A DNA stretch of 58,103 bases. It comes from Nesterenkonia alba DSM 19423 (GTDB taxonomy: Bacteria; Actinomycetota; Actinomycetes; Actinomycetales; Micrococcaceae). Both the position numbers and the translations under genes were made by a program. Each line of letters opens with the position of its first letter. Within the stretch, counting starts at the first letter, position 1. Location of the stretch: assembly GCF_000421745.1 (NCBI RefSeq), contig NZ_ATXP01000015.1, positions 1 through 58,103 of the forward strand. Direction: 5' to 3'. The notes beneath the pieces are model-generated. The model was not told where the DNA came from and searched no databases. It saw nothing but the letters and a program-made list of their open reading frames with translations. Of this stretch, positions 22,815-31,496 are shown in pieces.

Positions 22815-23783
22815 ATGGCGCGCAACACTGAGACGTCCTCCGCCCGTGAGCGGGCACGTAAGCTCCAGCAGCAGCAGGAGCGCCGCCAGAAGCGGGCCTC
22901 CCTGGTGCTGCCGGTCATCGTCACTGTCCTGGCTGTGGCTGTCATCGGTGGACTGTTCTGGTGGGTGGTCGCTCGCGAAGGTGAGGGTGCTAACTACACC
23001 GAGGGCCCGGCTCCCGCGGTGGCCAATGAGCACGGTGGGATCACCCTGACGTCCTCCACGGAGATCGCTGAGGGTGACGACCTAGGCACGATCGACGCCG
23101 ATGAGTTGCCTGAAACTGACGGCATCGGGACCACCCCTCGGGAAGAGGGCGAACCCCCGCATGTCATCATTTACACCGACCCCGGCTGCCCGGTCTGCCA
23201 GCAGATGGAAGAGCAGTACGCCGACACGATGGCTGAGTTGGTCGACGACGGGCTCATCACCTTGGAGTATCGCACTGTGGCGGTGGTTCCCTCGCAGAGC
23301 AACTACTCCTTCCGGGCGAATAACGCGATCGCCTGCATGGCTGAGGAATCCCCGGAGAACTACAAGTCCTACCTGACCCACATCACCTCCACCTACGCCC
23401 AGGCGGAGGCGGATAACGAGACCCTCGCCGCAGTGGCTCGCAACGCCTACGACGTCGATATCTCCGAGTGCATCGAGGAGGGCACCTTCCGGCCGTTCGC
23501 CTCGTACACCCACAACGTGGCCAGTGAGGTCGCCGCCTCTGATGAACGCTTCGGTGGCGGGCTGGGCACCCCCTCAGTGTTCATCGACGACTCTCAGAAC
23601 TACGGGCTGGACTTCATTGGCCCGCTGTTGGAGGCTGTCGGTGAATACGGTGAGGAGATCGGCGAGGACCTCGACGCCGATGAGCTCGAAGAAGAAGCTG
23701 AAGAAGACGCCGATGAGGCCGAAACTGACGCTGACGAGGAGACAGACGCCGAGGAGACGACCGAGGACGACGACGCCGAATAA
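22815..23783 (+). CDS. Membrane-anchored DsbA-like thioredoxin
   Basis: A 322-residue disulfide oxidoreductase-like protein. It begins with a charged coiled stretch rich in Gln and Arg (residues 8-28), then one transmembrane helix (about 29-52), then an extracytoplasmic thioredoxin-fold domain. The active site is CPVC (Cys125, Cys128) in YTDPGCPVCQQM. It ends in an acidic tail of Glu, Asp and Ala repeats. Similar MxxT_4/DsbA-type proteins of actinobacteria act in extracellular disulfide formation. I start it at the ATG of MARNTETSS because GGAGAGC precedes it; an open frame reaches back to 22719. Confidence 0.88.
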   Translation: MARNTETSSARERARKLQQQQERRQKRASLVLPVIVTVLAVAVIGGLFWWVVAREGEGANYTEGPAPAVANEHGGITLTSSTEIAEGDDLGTIDADELPETDGIGTTPREEGEPPHVIIYTDPGCPVCQQMEEQYADTMAELVDDGLITLEYRTVAVVPSQSNYSFRANNAIACMAEESPENYKSYLTHITSTYAQAEADNETLAAVARNAYDVDISECIEEGTFRPFASYTHNVASEVAASDERFGGGLGTPSVFIDDSQNYGLDFIGPLLEAVGEYGEEIGEDLDADELEEEAEEDADEAETDADEETDAEETTEDDDAE

Positions 23784-23853
23784 GGGCTCCTCGCCACCGT
23801 TTCACTCCCCGCTGCCGCAGCTGTAGGATAGGGTGTTGGCGCTTTCGCGTCAG

Positions 23854-23926
23854 GCCTCCTTAGCTCAGCTGGTAGAGCAACTGTCTTGTAAACAGTAGGT
23901 CGTCGGTTCGAATCCGGCAGGGGGCT
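23854..23926 (+). tRNA. tRNA-Thr (anticodon TGT)
   Basis: A 73-nt cloverleaf without an encoded CCA. Acceptor GCCTCCT pairs with AGGGGGC (one G-U), the D-arm is GCTCAGCTGGTAGAGC, the anticodon stem ACTGT/ACAGT encloses loop CTTGTAA (anticodon TGT), and the T-arm is GTCGGTTCGAATCCGGC. It reads ACA codons. The MFS gene starts 25 bases downstream. Confidence 0.96.
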
Positions 23927-23950
23927 CAGAAGTCTTATAGAGAGAGAAAG

Positions 23951-25426
23951 ATGCCGCGCCAGGACAAATTCACTATCGGGGCGCTGCTCGTCGCCGCCTT
24001 CGTGATGATCCTCAACGAGACCATCATGAACGTGGCGCTCTCGCCGCTGATGGACGAGTTCGCCGTCTCCGAACCGACAGTGCAGTGGTTGACCACAGCG
24101 TTCATGCTCACCCTGGCGGTGGTCATCCCCACCACCGGGTACATCATCCAGCGGTTCAGCCTGCGCACAGTGTTCACCGTGGCGATGGCCCTGTTTATCC
24201 TGGGCACCGCCCTGTGTGCCATTGCCCCGGGCTTCTCCTTCTTGGTGGCCGGTCGCGTGGTCCAGGCCGCGGGGACCGCGATCATGCTGCCGTTGCTGAT
24301 GACCACTGTGCTGACCCTGGTGCCCCTGGAGCGCCGCGGGGTGGTGATGGGCAATATCGCCATCGTCATCTCGGTGGCTCCGGCAACCGGACCGGCTCTC
24401 AGTGGGTTCATCCTCTGGGTGGCCGATTGGCGGTGGATGTTCCTGACCATCCTGCCTATCGCCGTCGTCGCGCTGCTGCTGGGCCGGCCACGGTTGTCCA
24501 CCCAGGCGGGCACCGCCGGCAAACGGCTGTCCATTCCCTCACTGCTGTTGGCGGTGCCGGGCTTCGGTGGGATCGTCTACGGGATCAGTCAGATTGGCGG
24601 CGGGCACGGAGCCGCCGATGTGGAGGATCCCGACGCTGCTCTCGGTGGACCGGAAGTGGACCTGGTGGCCATCGGGGTGCTTATCACCGGGGTGGTGTGC
24701 TTAACGGCCTTTGCTCTGCTGCAGGTGCGGCTGCAGAAGTCGGACACCGCACTGCTGAACCTCAAGCCCTTCACGTACACGCAGTACACCCGTGCGCTGG
24801 TGATGATGCTGCTGATGATGATCGCGCTGTTCGGGGCCCTCATCATCCTGCCGCTGTTCCTCCAGCAGGTCCGCGGACTGGACACTCTGCAGACCGGTCT
24901 CATCATGCTGCCGGGCGGGCTGCTCATGGCGCTGATGGCCCCCATTGTGGGTCGGCTCTACGACCGGGTGGGCCCGCGTCCGCTCGTGGTGCCCGGAGCG
25001 CTCATCTTGGTGGTTTCCCTGTTCCTGATGAGCCTGCTGAGCCCGACGACGGCGATTGGGTTGGTCCTTGCCCTGCACCTGCTGCTCTCCGGTGGGCTTG
25101 CGCTGCTATTCACCCCGGCGTTCACCACGGCGATGAACCCGCTGCCTGCCCCGCTGTACTCCCACGGTTCGGCATTGCTGAATACGTTGCAGCAGCTCGC
25201 TGCAGCCATTGGTACCGCTGCGCTTGTGGCGGTGATGGGCATTGGTGCAGCCGCAGCCGCTGCAGACGGTCTGGCTGCGGAAGCCGCCGCCGTGGAGGGC
25301 TTCAGGACCGCGTTCCGCACGGCCGCAGGCTTGAGTCTCATCACTCTGCTGCTGAGCTTCACCCTGCGGGCCACGAAAGCTGAGGGATCTGAGGCGGTTT
25401 CCGCCCCGGAGCCAGCCCGTCACTGA
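23951..25426 (+). CDS. DHA2-family MFS multidrug efflux transporter
   Basis: A 491-residue protein with about fourteen membrane helices, the size and layout of EmrB/QacA-type (DHA2) proton antiporters. The N-terminal segment NETIMNVALSPLMDEF matches the DHA2 motif around helix 1 (D/N-x-T-I-V-N-V-A-L-P). The helix-4/5 region has GRVVQAAGTAIMLPLL, the motif with G and Q, and later APATGPALSGFI matches motif C for antiporters. The middle loop holds an acidic insert (AADVEDPDAALGGPEVDL). Substrate unknown. It follows tRNA-Thr closely, and a strong hairpin terminator follows it. Confidence 0.92.
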   Translation: MPRQDKFTIGALLVAAFVMILNETIMNVALSPLMDEFAVSEPTVQWLTTAFMLTLAVVIPTTGYIIQRFSLRTVFTVAMALFILGTALCAIAPGFSFLVAGRVVQAAGTAIMLPLLMTTVLTLVPLERRGVVMGNIAIVISVAPATGPALSGFILWVADWRWMFLTILPIAVVALLLGRPRLSTQAGTAGKRLSIPSLLLAVPGFGGIVYGISQIGGGHGAADVEDPDAALGGPEVDLVAIGVLITGVVCLTAFALLQVRLQKSDTALLNLKPFTYTQYTRALVMMLLMMIALFGALIILPLFLQQVRGLDTLQTGLIMLPGGLLMALMAPIVGRLYDRVGPRPLVVPGALILVVSLFLMSLLSPTTAIGLVLALHLLLSGGLALLFTPAFTTAMNPLPAPLYSHGSALLNTLQQLAAAIGTAALVAVMGIGAAAAAADGLAAEAAAVEGFRTAFRTAAGLSLITLLLSFTLRATKAEGSEAVSAPEPARH

Positions 25427-25446
25427 GCCGGCGTGCTGACGCAGCA

Positions 25447-25487
25447 GAAGGGCCCAGACGATGCACTGATCATCGTCCGGGCCCTTC
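25447..25487 (+). terminator. Terminator after the DHA2 transporter gene
   Basis: Inverted repeat GAAGGGCCCAGACGATG (25447-25463) with CATCGTCCGGGCCCTTC (25471-25487), a 17-bp stem with one mismatch and a 7-nt loop. It lies 20 bases after the stop codon. The sequence after it is not T-rich. Confidence 0.85.
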
Positions 25488-25837
25488 GTGTTCATCCTGT
25501 GTTTTCAACTGCGTGGTGATGAAGCTCCGCATGTGCCCGCTGTCTGGCGTGCGGGTCACGGGAGAACTACCGGTCCGGGCCGCACCTGCCCGCGACCGTG
25601 GACATGCCGGTGACATGTTCCCTGGGGAAGCGGGGCCCGCCCGCACCAGGCGAGCCCCGCTCGTGTCGCACCCAAGTGAGTACTACCTTACACGCGAGTC
25701 GGCAGATTAGGGAAGGTCGATCTTTCGAAATACTGGAGACGTCGTCGTCGTGCTCATAATCGGCCTCTGACCTGGGAAAACGTGACGCTTTGCGCCTGAC
25801 ATATTTCGTCACATCGCTGGTGTGTTACGTTCGAGCC
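25488..25837. other. Intergenic region upstream of the TPP riboswitch
   Basis: About 350 bases without a recognisable gene. A GC-rich inverted repeat GCGGGGC (25630-25636) / GCCCCGC (25654-25660) could form a hairpin. The last part before the riboswitch (ACATATTTCGTCACATCGCTGGTGTGTTACG) is relatively AT-rich and probably contains the tenA promoter, but I could not place a convincing -35/-10 pair. No tRNA or small ORF with a ribosome binding site stands out. Confidence 0.55.
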
Positions 25838-25944
25838 ACGACCGAGGGGTGTCCCGGCAAGGGGCTGAGAGGCCGCTGGTGCAGCACGCAGCGCGGCAAC
25901 CCTGGAACCTGATCCGGCTCATACCGGCGAGAGGAACGGTGAGT
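25838..25944 (+). promoter_or_regulatory. TPP riboswitch (THI element)
   Basis: It contains the strongly conserved blocks: GGGGTGTCCCGGCAAGGGGC then TGAGAGG (the pyrimidine-sensing helix), and ACCCTGGAACCTGATCCGGC followed by TCATACCGGCGAGAGGAA (the pyrophosphate-sensing helix). It lies immediately ahead of tenA and the ribosome binding region is at its 3' end, so thiamine pyrophosphate probably blocks translation. The mechanism is established for this class; the wiring here is inferred from position. Confidence 0.97.
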
Positions 25945-25947
25945 TGC

Positions 25948-26652
25948 ATGACGAGTACGACGTCGCCGACACAGTCCACGCTCTTCGCCCGGCTCAAACA
26001 CGCCGCCGCGGAGGACTGGCAGGCCTACACCCACCACAGCTTCGTGGAGCAGATGCGTCAAGGCACCCTCCCTGAAGCGGCTTTCCGGCAGTACCTGGTA
26101 CAGGACTATCTCTTCCTCATTCAGTTCGCCCGCGCCTACGCCCTGGCGGCCTATAAATCCCGCACCCTGGCTGATATCACGGCCGCCCAGGACGGGTTGG
26201 CCGCGATCGTGGGGGAGACCGAACTGCACGTGCGGCTGTGCGCCCGCTGGGGGCTGAGCCGTGAGGATCTCAACGCCGCAGACGAGCATCAGGCCACCGT
26301 CGCTTACACCCGCTACGTGCTCGATGCCGGCCTCAGTGGAGACTTGCTCGACCTGCATGTGGCGCTCTCCCCCTGTGTGGTCGGCTACGCCGAAATCGGG
26401 GCGCGACTGGCACCCGCAGTGGAAGATAACCCGGACCACCCCTACGCCGAGTGGATTAGCGAGTATGCCGGTGAGGAGTACCAGCAGAGCGCCCGCGCCG
26501 CGATTGAGCACATGGACGCGCTGGCAGAACGGACCTTCGCCGAATCCCGGTTCGGTGAGCTGACCCGGCATTTCGCTGCCTCCACCCGCTTAGAAGCCGC
26601 GTTTTGGCAGATGGGGCTCGACGCCGCCGGGAATCCGCAGACCTTCCCCTAG
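25948..26652 (+). CDS. tenA: Thiaminase II / aminopyrimidine aminohydrolase
   Basis: A 234-residue all-helical TenA protein. TenA hydrolyses formylaminopyrimidine to HMP for thiamine salvage. The conserved blocks are THHSFVEQMRQGTLPEAAFRQYL at 28-50, YLFLIQFARAYALAAYKS, and HVALSPCVVGYAEIG holding the catalytic cysteine. The C-terminal Glu region FTRLEAAFWQMGL-like (STRLEAAFWQMGL) is present. It is the only gene behind the TPP riboswitch in this window, with no thiM, thiD or thiE next to it. The start ATG of MTSTTSPTQST follows the riboswitch by a few bases; a GTG three codons upstream is also possible. Confidence 0.93.
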   Translation: MTSTTSPTQSTLFARLKHAAAEDWQAYTHHSFVEQMRQGTLPEAAFRQYLVQDYLFLIQFARAYALAAYKSRTLADITAAQDGLAAIVGETELHVRLCARWGLSREDLNAADEHQATVAYTRYVLDAGLSGDLLDLHVALSPCVVGYAEIGARLAPAVEDNPDHPYAEWISEYAGEEYQQSARAAIEHMDALAERTFAESRFGELTRHFAASTRLEAAFWQMGLDAAGNPQTFP

Positions 26653-26830
26653 GCCCTGGCTGCCACGGTCCGTATTACAGGCCTCGTGACCCCGGGCCCC
26701 TCGCCGCGGGCTAGCCCGGACGGGAATACCGCACGGAGCCGGACGTTATGCCTGCCGCATGGCGAAAACACCCGCCCGGCCACTTCAACGGTGCACGGGG
26801 TGAGGTCACTGGCGGACCAAGGAGGTTCAG

Positions 26831-27514
26831 ATGAGCACACAGCAGAAAGTCGTCATCGTTGGCGGCCACGGGAAAGTCGCACTGCTGACCGCGCCGAAAC
26901 TCGCAGAATCCGGGTACGACGTCGTCTCCCTCATCCGTAATCCCGACCACGCCGAAGACGTCCGGGCCGCCGGAGCCGAACCTGTGGTCTTAGACGTTGA
27001 ACACGCTGCTACGGACGCTCTGGCCGAGGCGTTCGCCGGTGCCTCCGCGGTGGTGTTCTCCGCCGGGGCCGGCGGTGGTAACCCGGCCCGCACCAAGGCT
27101 GTGGACCACGAGGCTGCCATCCGCACCATGGACGCCGCCCAGCGAGTCGGAGTGAAGCGCTACATCATGGTCTCCTACGCCCGCAGTGAGGTGGATATCC
27201 ACACCTTGGATCCCTCGAGCTCCTTCTACCCCTACGCTGAGGCCAAGCACCACGCGGACAATTACCTCCGCGGCACCGACCTGGACTACACGATTCTGGG
27301 ACCCGGGAAGCTGACACTGGAACCAGCCAGCGGACGGATCATGACCACTGATGCACAGGCAGCCTCGGCGACCACGTCCCAGGGTGGATCCACCGAGACC
27401 TCACGGGAGAATGTGGCCGAGGTGATCCGGCACGTGCTGGTCAACCAGGCCGCAGTGCGCCAGACGGTCAACTTCTTCGACGGCGACTCGCCTATCGCCG
27501 AAGCCATCAGTTAA
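26831..27514 (+). CDS. NAD(P)-binding Rossmann protein (SDR, YwnB-like)
   Basis: A 227-residue atypical short-chain dehydrogenase-type protein. A nucleotide-binding glycine motif VIVGGHGKVALLTAP is at residues 8-22 and a second strand VVLDVEHAATD follows. The substrate region shows YIMVSYARSEVD and YPYAEAKHHADNYLRG, with a Y-x-x-x-K-like pattern. Many such proteins bind NADP without known activity (HSCARG/NmrA relatives). AAGGAGGTTCAG precedes the ATG at 26831. It stands alone after tenA. Confidence 0.85.
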   Translation: MSTQQKVVIVGGHGKVALLTAPKLAESGYDVVSLIRNPDHAEDVRAAGAEPVVLDVEHAATDALAEAFAGASAVVFSAGAGGGNPARTKAVDHEAAIRTMDAAQRVGVKRYIMVSYARSEVDIHTLDPSSSFYPYAEAKHHADNYLRGTDLDYTILGPGKLTLEPASGRIMTTDAQAASATTSQGGSTETSRENVAEVIRHVLVNQAAVRQTVNFFDGDSPIAEAIS

Positions 27515-27719
27515 GGAGCCCGGGACCTCAGGCGCCCGGGCCCGAACCCGTTGAGAGCCTGGGGTCGAACTCGCTTCAGCTCGTCTGGAGTCGGCTATGA
27601 GCGCCTGCCGTGGGAGCTCATGGCATCACGACCGGGCAGGATGAGGCGTTGGTCATGGAGTTGTGCCGGCTGAGTTCTTCGCGCTGAGGCGTGTTCGGTG
27701 CTAAGATTTCCAGGTTCCC

Positions 27720-27793
27720 GGATCCGTAGCTCAGTTGGTTAGAGCGCTCGCTTCACACGCGAGAGGTCGATGGTTCGAGTCCATTCGGATCCA
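27720..27793 (+). tRNA. tRNA-Val (anticodon CAC)
   Basis: A 74-nt cloverleaf. Acceptor GGATCCG pairs with CGGATCC, the D-arm is GCTCAGTTGGTTAGAGC, the anticodon stem CTCGC/GCGAG encloses loop TTCACAC (anticodon CAC), and the T-arm is ATGGTTCGAGTCCAT. It reads GTG. No encoded CCA is seen beyond the discriminator A. Confidence 0.96.
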
Positions 27794-27852
27794 CTTCAGT
27801 ATTTCTCCGCCGCACGTCGCGGCACACCCATCGCAGGACACCGACATGACGG

Positions 27853-27873
27853 CCCGCAGACGCGGGTCTTTCT
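27853..27873 (+). terminator. Short hairpin after tRNA-Val
   Basis: CCCGC (27853-27857) pairs with GCGGG (27862-27866) around loop AGAC, followed by TCTTTCT. This is a compact intrinsic-terminator shape 60 bases after tRNA-Val and 30 bases before the ThrE-type gene. Confidence 0.55.
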
Positions 27874-27901
27874 GTGGTTGAGCTGATCCACGGGAGGGAC
27901 C

Positions 27902-29887
27902 ATGGCAGACCAGGAGCGCACTCCCTCGCAGAATTCCGCATCCCGGAAAGATGCTGCCGATGCCGCAGAAGGTCTCACCGGCTACGAATCCGAGCCGATC
28001 GATCCCAAAATCTCCGAGCCCTCCGTCGATACCACCATGATCCCGGTGGTCAAGCCCTCCGATGCCGCCGATGAGCCCGACGACGAAGAAGGCTTCGTCA
28101 AAACCCTCACCGGCTCGATCGCCTCCTCCTGGCAGTCCGCGGCCGAAGAAGCCACCCTCGAATGGGAAGAGTACGACGCCGAAGCCGCCGCCCGCGCCGC
28201 CGAAGAAGCAGAAGCCGCCGAAACCCAAGCCGCCCGGCACTCCTACAGCGATGACTTCTCCCTGGCCGAATCCGCCGAACCCAAACCCACCACCGGTTCC
28301 ACTCCGACCGTGCCGCCAGCCACCACCGGCAACGTCTCCCTGCCGATCTCGGCACCCTCCACCCCGCTGCCCAGGGTGCCGCTGCGTCGTCGTTCCGTGC
28401 TGCGGCCTTCCTGGCTCAAACCCAAGTTCGGCGACCAGTTCCGTGGTGGACAGATCTTCGACCGCACCGTCTTCGACCGCCGCGTCAACCCACAGCACGT
28501 CTTCAACAAGATCATGCAAACCGACCGGCCGGTCACCGGGCAGGAATCCATCGTCGACCGGCTCGCCGGAACCCCCTACGAAAACCCCGCCCAAGTCGAG
28601 AACCCCGTCGAATACCGCGACGAGCTCGAAACCATCAACTTCGTCCTCGACCTCGGGGAAGCGCTCTTCCGCTACGGTGCCGGGGCCTTGGAAGTCGAAA
28701 CCTCCATCATCGCGGTCACCGCCGCCTTCGGCATGAAGAACACCGACGTCGACATCACCAACCAGTCCATCAGCCTCAACTGGGCACCCGAAGGCAAGAT
28801 CCCCTACTCCCGGGTGCGCGTGGTCCGATCCTGGTCATCAAACTTCCAAGCTCTCTCCGCCGTGCACCGGCTGGTCACCGACATCACCAGCGGGCGGCTA
28901 ACCCGCAGCGAAGCCGAAGAACGCCTCGCCGAGATCACCCGGCAACCCAAGCCCTACCCCCGGTGGTTAGTCACCTTCTGCGGTGCCATCTTCGCCAGCT
29001 TCTTCGCCAGCTACCTGGGTGCCCCCGTTCCCGACGCCGCCGCCGGCTTCGCCGCCACCATCGTGGTGCTCTGGGCCACCCGGCAACTGACCGCCTGGCG
29101 CGTCCCGGAATTCTTCACCCTCGCCGCCGGCGGATTCATCGCCTCCGCCTTCGCCATGATCGCCTTCGCGCTCGACGCCGACATCACCCCCTCCATGGTC
29201 ACCGCCGGAGGGCTGATGATCCTACTGCCCAGCGTGCGCATCGTCGGAGCCCTCCAAGACGCCATCAACGGCTTCCCCATCACCTCGGCCGGCCGCATCG
29301 TCTCATCCATGATCGCCTTCGCAGGTATGACCTCCGGCATCATGTCCGCAGTCGTCCTCGCCGAAATGATCGGCATCGTCCAGACCGAACTCGCCCAAGG
29401 GCTCACCCGCATCTACCCGCCGGTGCTGCTCATCGTCTTAGTCTTCATCGCCTGCAGCGCCGCAGCCATCGTCGAACAAACCCGCCCCATTCTCATCCTC
29501 CCCACCGGCGCCGTCGGTGCCCTCGGGTTCTGCGCTCTCTACCTCGGTGAACTCATCGGCCTCGGCGACCGCTTCACCCCCGTCATCGGCGGATTCGTCG
29601 TCGGAGCCCTCGGCCGCGTCATTGCCCTCCGCCTCGGAGCCCCCCAACTCGTCGTCGCCGTCCCCGCCATGATGTTCATGCTCCCCGGGCTCATGGTCTT
29701 CCGCGGCATGTACCAAATCGCCATCGAAAACACCCCCGGCTCCATGATGGGCGGGCTCTTCGAACTCTTCAACGCCCTCATCATCATCATGGCCATCGCC
29801 GCCGGCATCGTCCTCGGCGACGTCGTCATGCGCCCGCTCACCTCAGGGTTGCAGTCCAACGAACGTTCCCGCGCGCGCCGCCGCTGA
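27902..29887 (+). CDS. ThrE-family threonine/serine exporter
   Basis: A 661-residue protein of the ThrE family (DUF1212 followed by DUF3815-like membrane domain), which exports threonine and serine in Corynebacterium. Residues 1 to about 200 are an acidic, Ala/Pro-rich, disordered-looking extension. The conserved cytoplasmic domain begins near LDLGEALFRYGAGALEVET, and about ten helices follow in the C-terminal half (WLVTFCGAIFASFFASYLG to the end). It is longer than the C. glutamicum protein (489 residues from memory), mainly through the N-terminal extension. The start ATG follows CGGGAGGG at good spacing. Direct substrate assignment is by family. Confidence 0.85.
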   Translation: MADQERTPSQNSASRKDAADAAEGLTGYESEPIDPKISEPSVDTTMIPVVKPSDAADEPDDEEGFVKTLTGSIASSWQSAAEEATLEWEEYDAEAAARAAEEAEAAETQAARHSYSDDFSLAESAEPKPTTGSTPTVPPATTGNVSLPISAPSTPLPRVPLRRRSVLRPSWLKPKFGDQFRGGQIFDRTVFDRRVNPQHVFNKIMQTDRPVTGQESIVDRLAGTPYENPAQVENPVEYRDELETINFVLDLGEALFRYGAGALEVETSIIAVTAAFGMKNTDVDITNQSISLNWAPEGKIPYSRVRVVRSWSSNFQALSAVHRLVTDITSGRLTRSEAEERLAEITRQPKPYPRWLVTFCGAIFASFFASYLGAPVPDAAAGFAATIVVLWATRQLTAWRVPEFFTLAAGGFIASAFAMIAFALDADITPSMVTAGGLMILLPSVRIVGALQDAINGFPITSAGRIVSSMIAFAGMTSGIMSAVVLAEMIGIVQTELAQGLTRIYPPVLLIVLVFIACSAAAIVEQTRPILILPTGAVGALGFCALYLGELIGLGDRFTPVIGGFVVGALGRVIALRLGAPQLVVAVPAMMFMLPGLMVFRGMYQIAIENTPGSMMGGLFELFNALIIIMAIAAGIVLGDVVMRPLTSGLQSNERSRARRR

Positions 29888-30030
29888 ACGGTTTTCTGCG
29901 GGCACCTGGACTGCGCTCGGCTCAATCGCTGGGCTTCCAAGCCCAGCTCAATCGCCTCCCTTGCGAGCTACTTCGCACAGCGCCGCTCAGAAGGGCCGGA
30001 CGGGAGGACCGCAAGGGATGCGCGCTCAGC

Positions 30031-30723
30031 TCACTGCTCGACTCTCCAGTCCACAGGCGGTTGGCCCAACTGCTCCAAAAACGCATTCGTCTGCGAGAAC
30101 GGGCGAGAGCCAAAGAACCCCCGGTGCGCCGACAACGGCGATGGGTGCGGGGCCTCCAACACCCGGGTGTGCTCCCCACGATTGAGCACCGGCTTCAACT
30201 GCCGCGCCTGGGAACCCCACAGAATCGACACCAATGGAGTGCCCCGCTGAACCAGCGCTTCAACCGCCCGCTCGGTGATCGCCTCCCACCCAATACCCCG
30301 ATGCGAACCCGCCTTGCCCGCAGCCACCGTCAACGCCCGGTTCAACAACAACACCCCCTGCCGGGTCCACGCCGAAAGATCCCCATGAGTGCTCGGAGCA
30401 ATCCCCATATCCGACTCCAACTCCGCAAAAATATTCACCAAACTACGCGGCAACGGACGGACCTGGGCATCGACCGCAAAACACAACCCAATCGGATGAC
30501 CCGGCGTCGGATACGGATCCTGCCCAATGATGAGCACCCGCACCTGCTCAAACGGCTGCCGAAAAGCCCGCAGCACATTCTCCGGCGCCGGCAAAATATG
30601 CTCCCCCGCAGCTCGCCGCCGGATCAACTCCGCCCGCACAGTGGCGAAATGCTCCTCCACCGGGGCCAAAGCCCGCTCCCACCCCGGATCCAGCGGCGCA
30701 GAGATGTGATCGTTGAGAGCCAT
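30031..30723 (-). CDS. ung: Uracil-DNA glycosylase
   Basis: A 230-residue family-1 uracil-DNA glycosylase that removes uracil from DNA and starts base-excision repair. The catalytic water-activating motif GQDPYP holds Asp69, with the following PGHPIGLCFAV. The second motif HPSPLSAHRGFFGSRPF provides the histidine and the minor-groove intercalation loop. The start is placed at the ATG of MALNDHISAPL (30723); an open frame runs further upstream but overlaps the divergent gene. It diverges from a LytR_C-domain gene 69 bases away. Confidence 0.95.
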   Translation of the reverse strand: MALNDHISAPLDPGWERALAPVEEHFATVRAELIRRRAAGEHILPAPENVLRAFRQPFEQVRVLIIGQDPYPTPGHPIGLCFAVDAQVRPLPRSLVNIFAELESDMGIAPSTHGDLSAWTRQGVLLLNRALTVAAGKAGSHRGIGWEAITERAVEALVQRGTPLVSILWGSQARQLKPVLNRGEHTRVLEAPHPSPLSAHRGFFGSRPFSQTNAFLEQLGQPPVDWRVEQ

Positions 30724-30792
30724 GGGCACATACTCTAAAGCCCCCGGCCGGATATCCCCTTCTTTCCTGCCCACCCTGCGTAGGATGGCGGC

Positions 30793-31440
30793 ATGAGCCA
30801 GTACCCCCACGATGAGTTCGACGACGTCCCGTCCTACCGGCCGGACGAGATCGGCAAACACCGCGAAGCCGGTGCCGTCGGCCGCAGCAAAGCCGCCGCC
30901 GGATCCCTCCCCTGGACGTGGATCGGCCTCGCCGCAGCAGCCGTCGCCGTCATCGTGATCTTCGCCTACGTGATCCTCCCGCTCTTCGCCGGGGAAGAAG
31001 AACCCACCGCCGAAGACGACACCGACACCCAAACCACCGAAGAAGAACAAGACCCCGACGGTGACCCCGAAGACAACGGCGAAGAAGGCACCGAGGAGGA
31101 CAACGGCGAAGACGACACCCCCGCCGAGACCGAAGACCTCCCCGAAGTCCGCGGCGTCAACGCCGGGGCCCCCACCGGCTCAGCCAACCACCTCCACGAC
31201 ACCCTCGCCGAGGCCGGCTTCAACGTCGGTGAGGAACCGATCAACTGGGACTTCGGCGCCTGGGGAGAGATCAGCACCCCCGTAGTGATGTACCCCAGCG
31301 CCGAAGAAGAAGAGCACGCTCAAGAGATTGCCGCCGAACTCGGCATCGACTCCGTCGTGGAGAACGGCAACTGGTCGACAATCGTCGTCGTCGTCGGCCC
31401 CGAATACGATCTGCCCGCCGACTACGAAGTCGGCGGATAA
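30793..31440 (+). CDS. Membrane-anchored LytR_C domain protein
   Basis: A 215-residue protein with a cytoplasmic N-terminus (about 40 residues), one membrane helix (about 42-64, PWTWIGLAAAAVAVIVIFAYV), an acidic Glu/Asp/Thr linker, and a C-terminal LytR_C domain starting VRGVNAGAPTGSANHLHDTL. The domain is found with cell-wall glycopolymer ligases (LCP) but occurs alone here, so the role is wall-associated but unknown. It diverges from ung. Confidence 0.85.
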   Translation: MSQYPHDEFDDVPSYRPDEIGKHREAGAVGRSKAAAGSLPWTWIGLAAAAVAVIVIFAYVILPLFAGEEEPTAEDDTDTQTTEEEQDPDGDPEDNGEEGTEEDNGEDDTPAETEDLPEVRGVNAGAPTGSANHLHDTLAEAGFNVGEEPINWDFGAWGEISTPVVMYPSAEEEEHAQEIAAELGIDSVVENGNWSTIVVVVGPEYDLPADYEVGG

Positions 31441-31496
31441 GCACGACGCCGGCACCGCGCTGAAGAGCCACCAGCTCCGCTAGCCCAGCGCTGACC

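Noticed and set aside
24085-25383. 432-residue frame overlapping the DHA2 transporter
   Set aside because: Reading frame +2 of the transporter gene, His/Arg/Gly-rich, no similarity.
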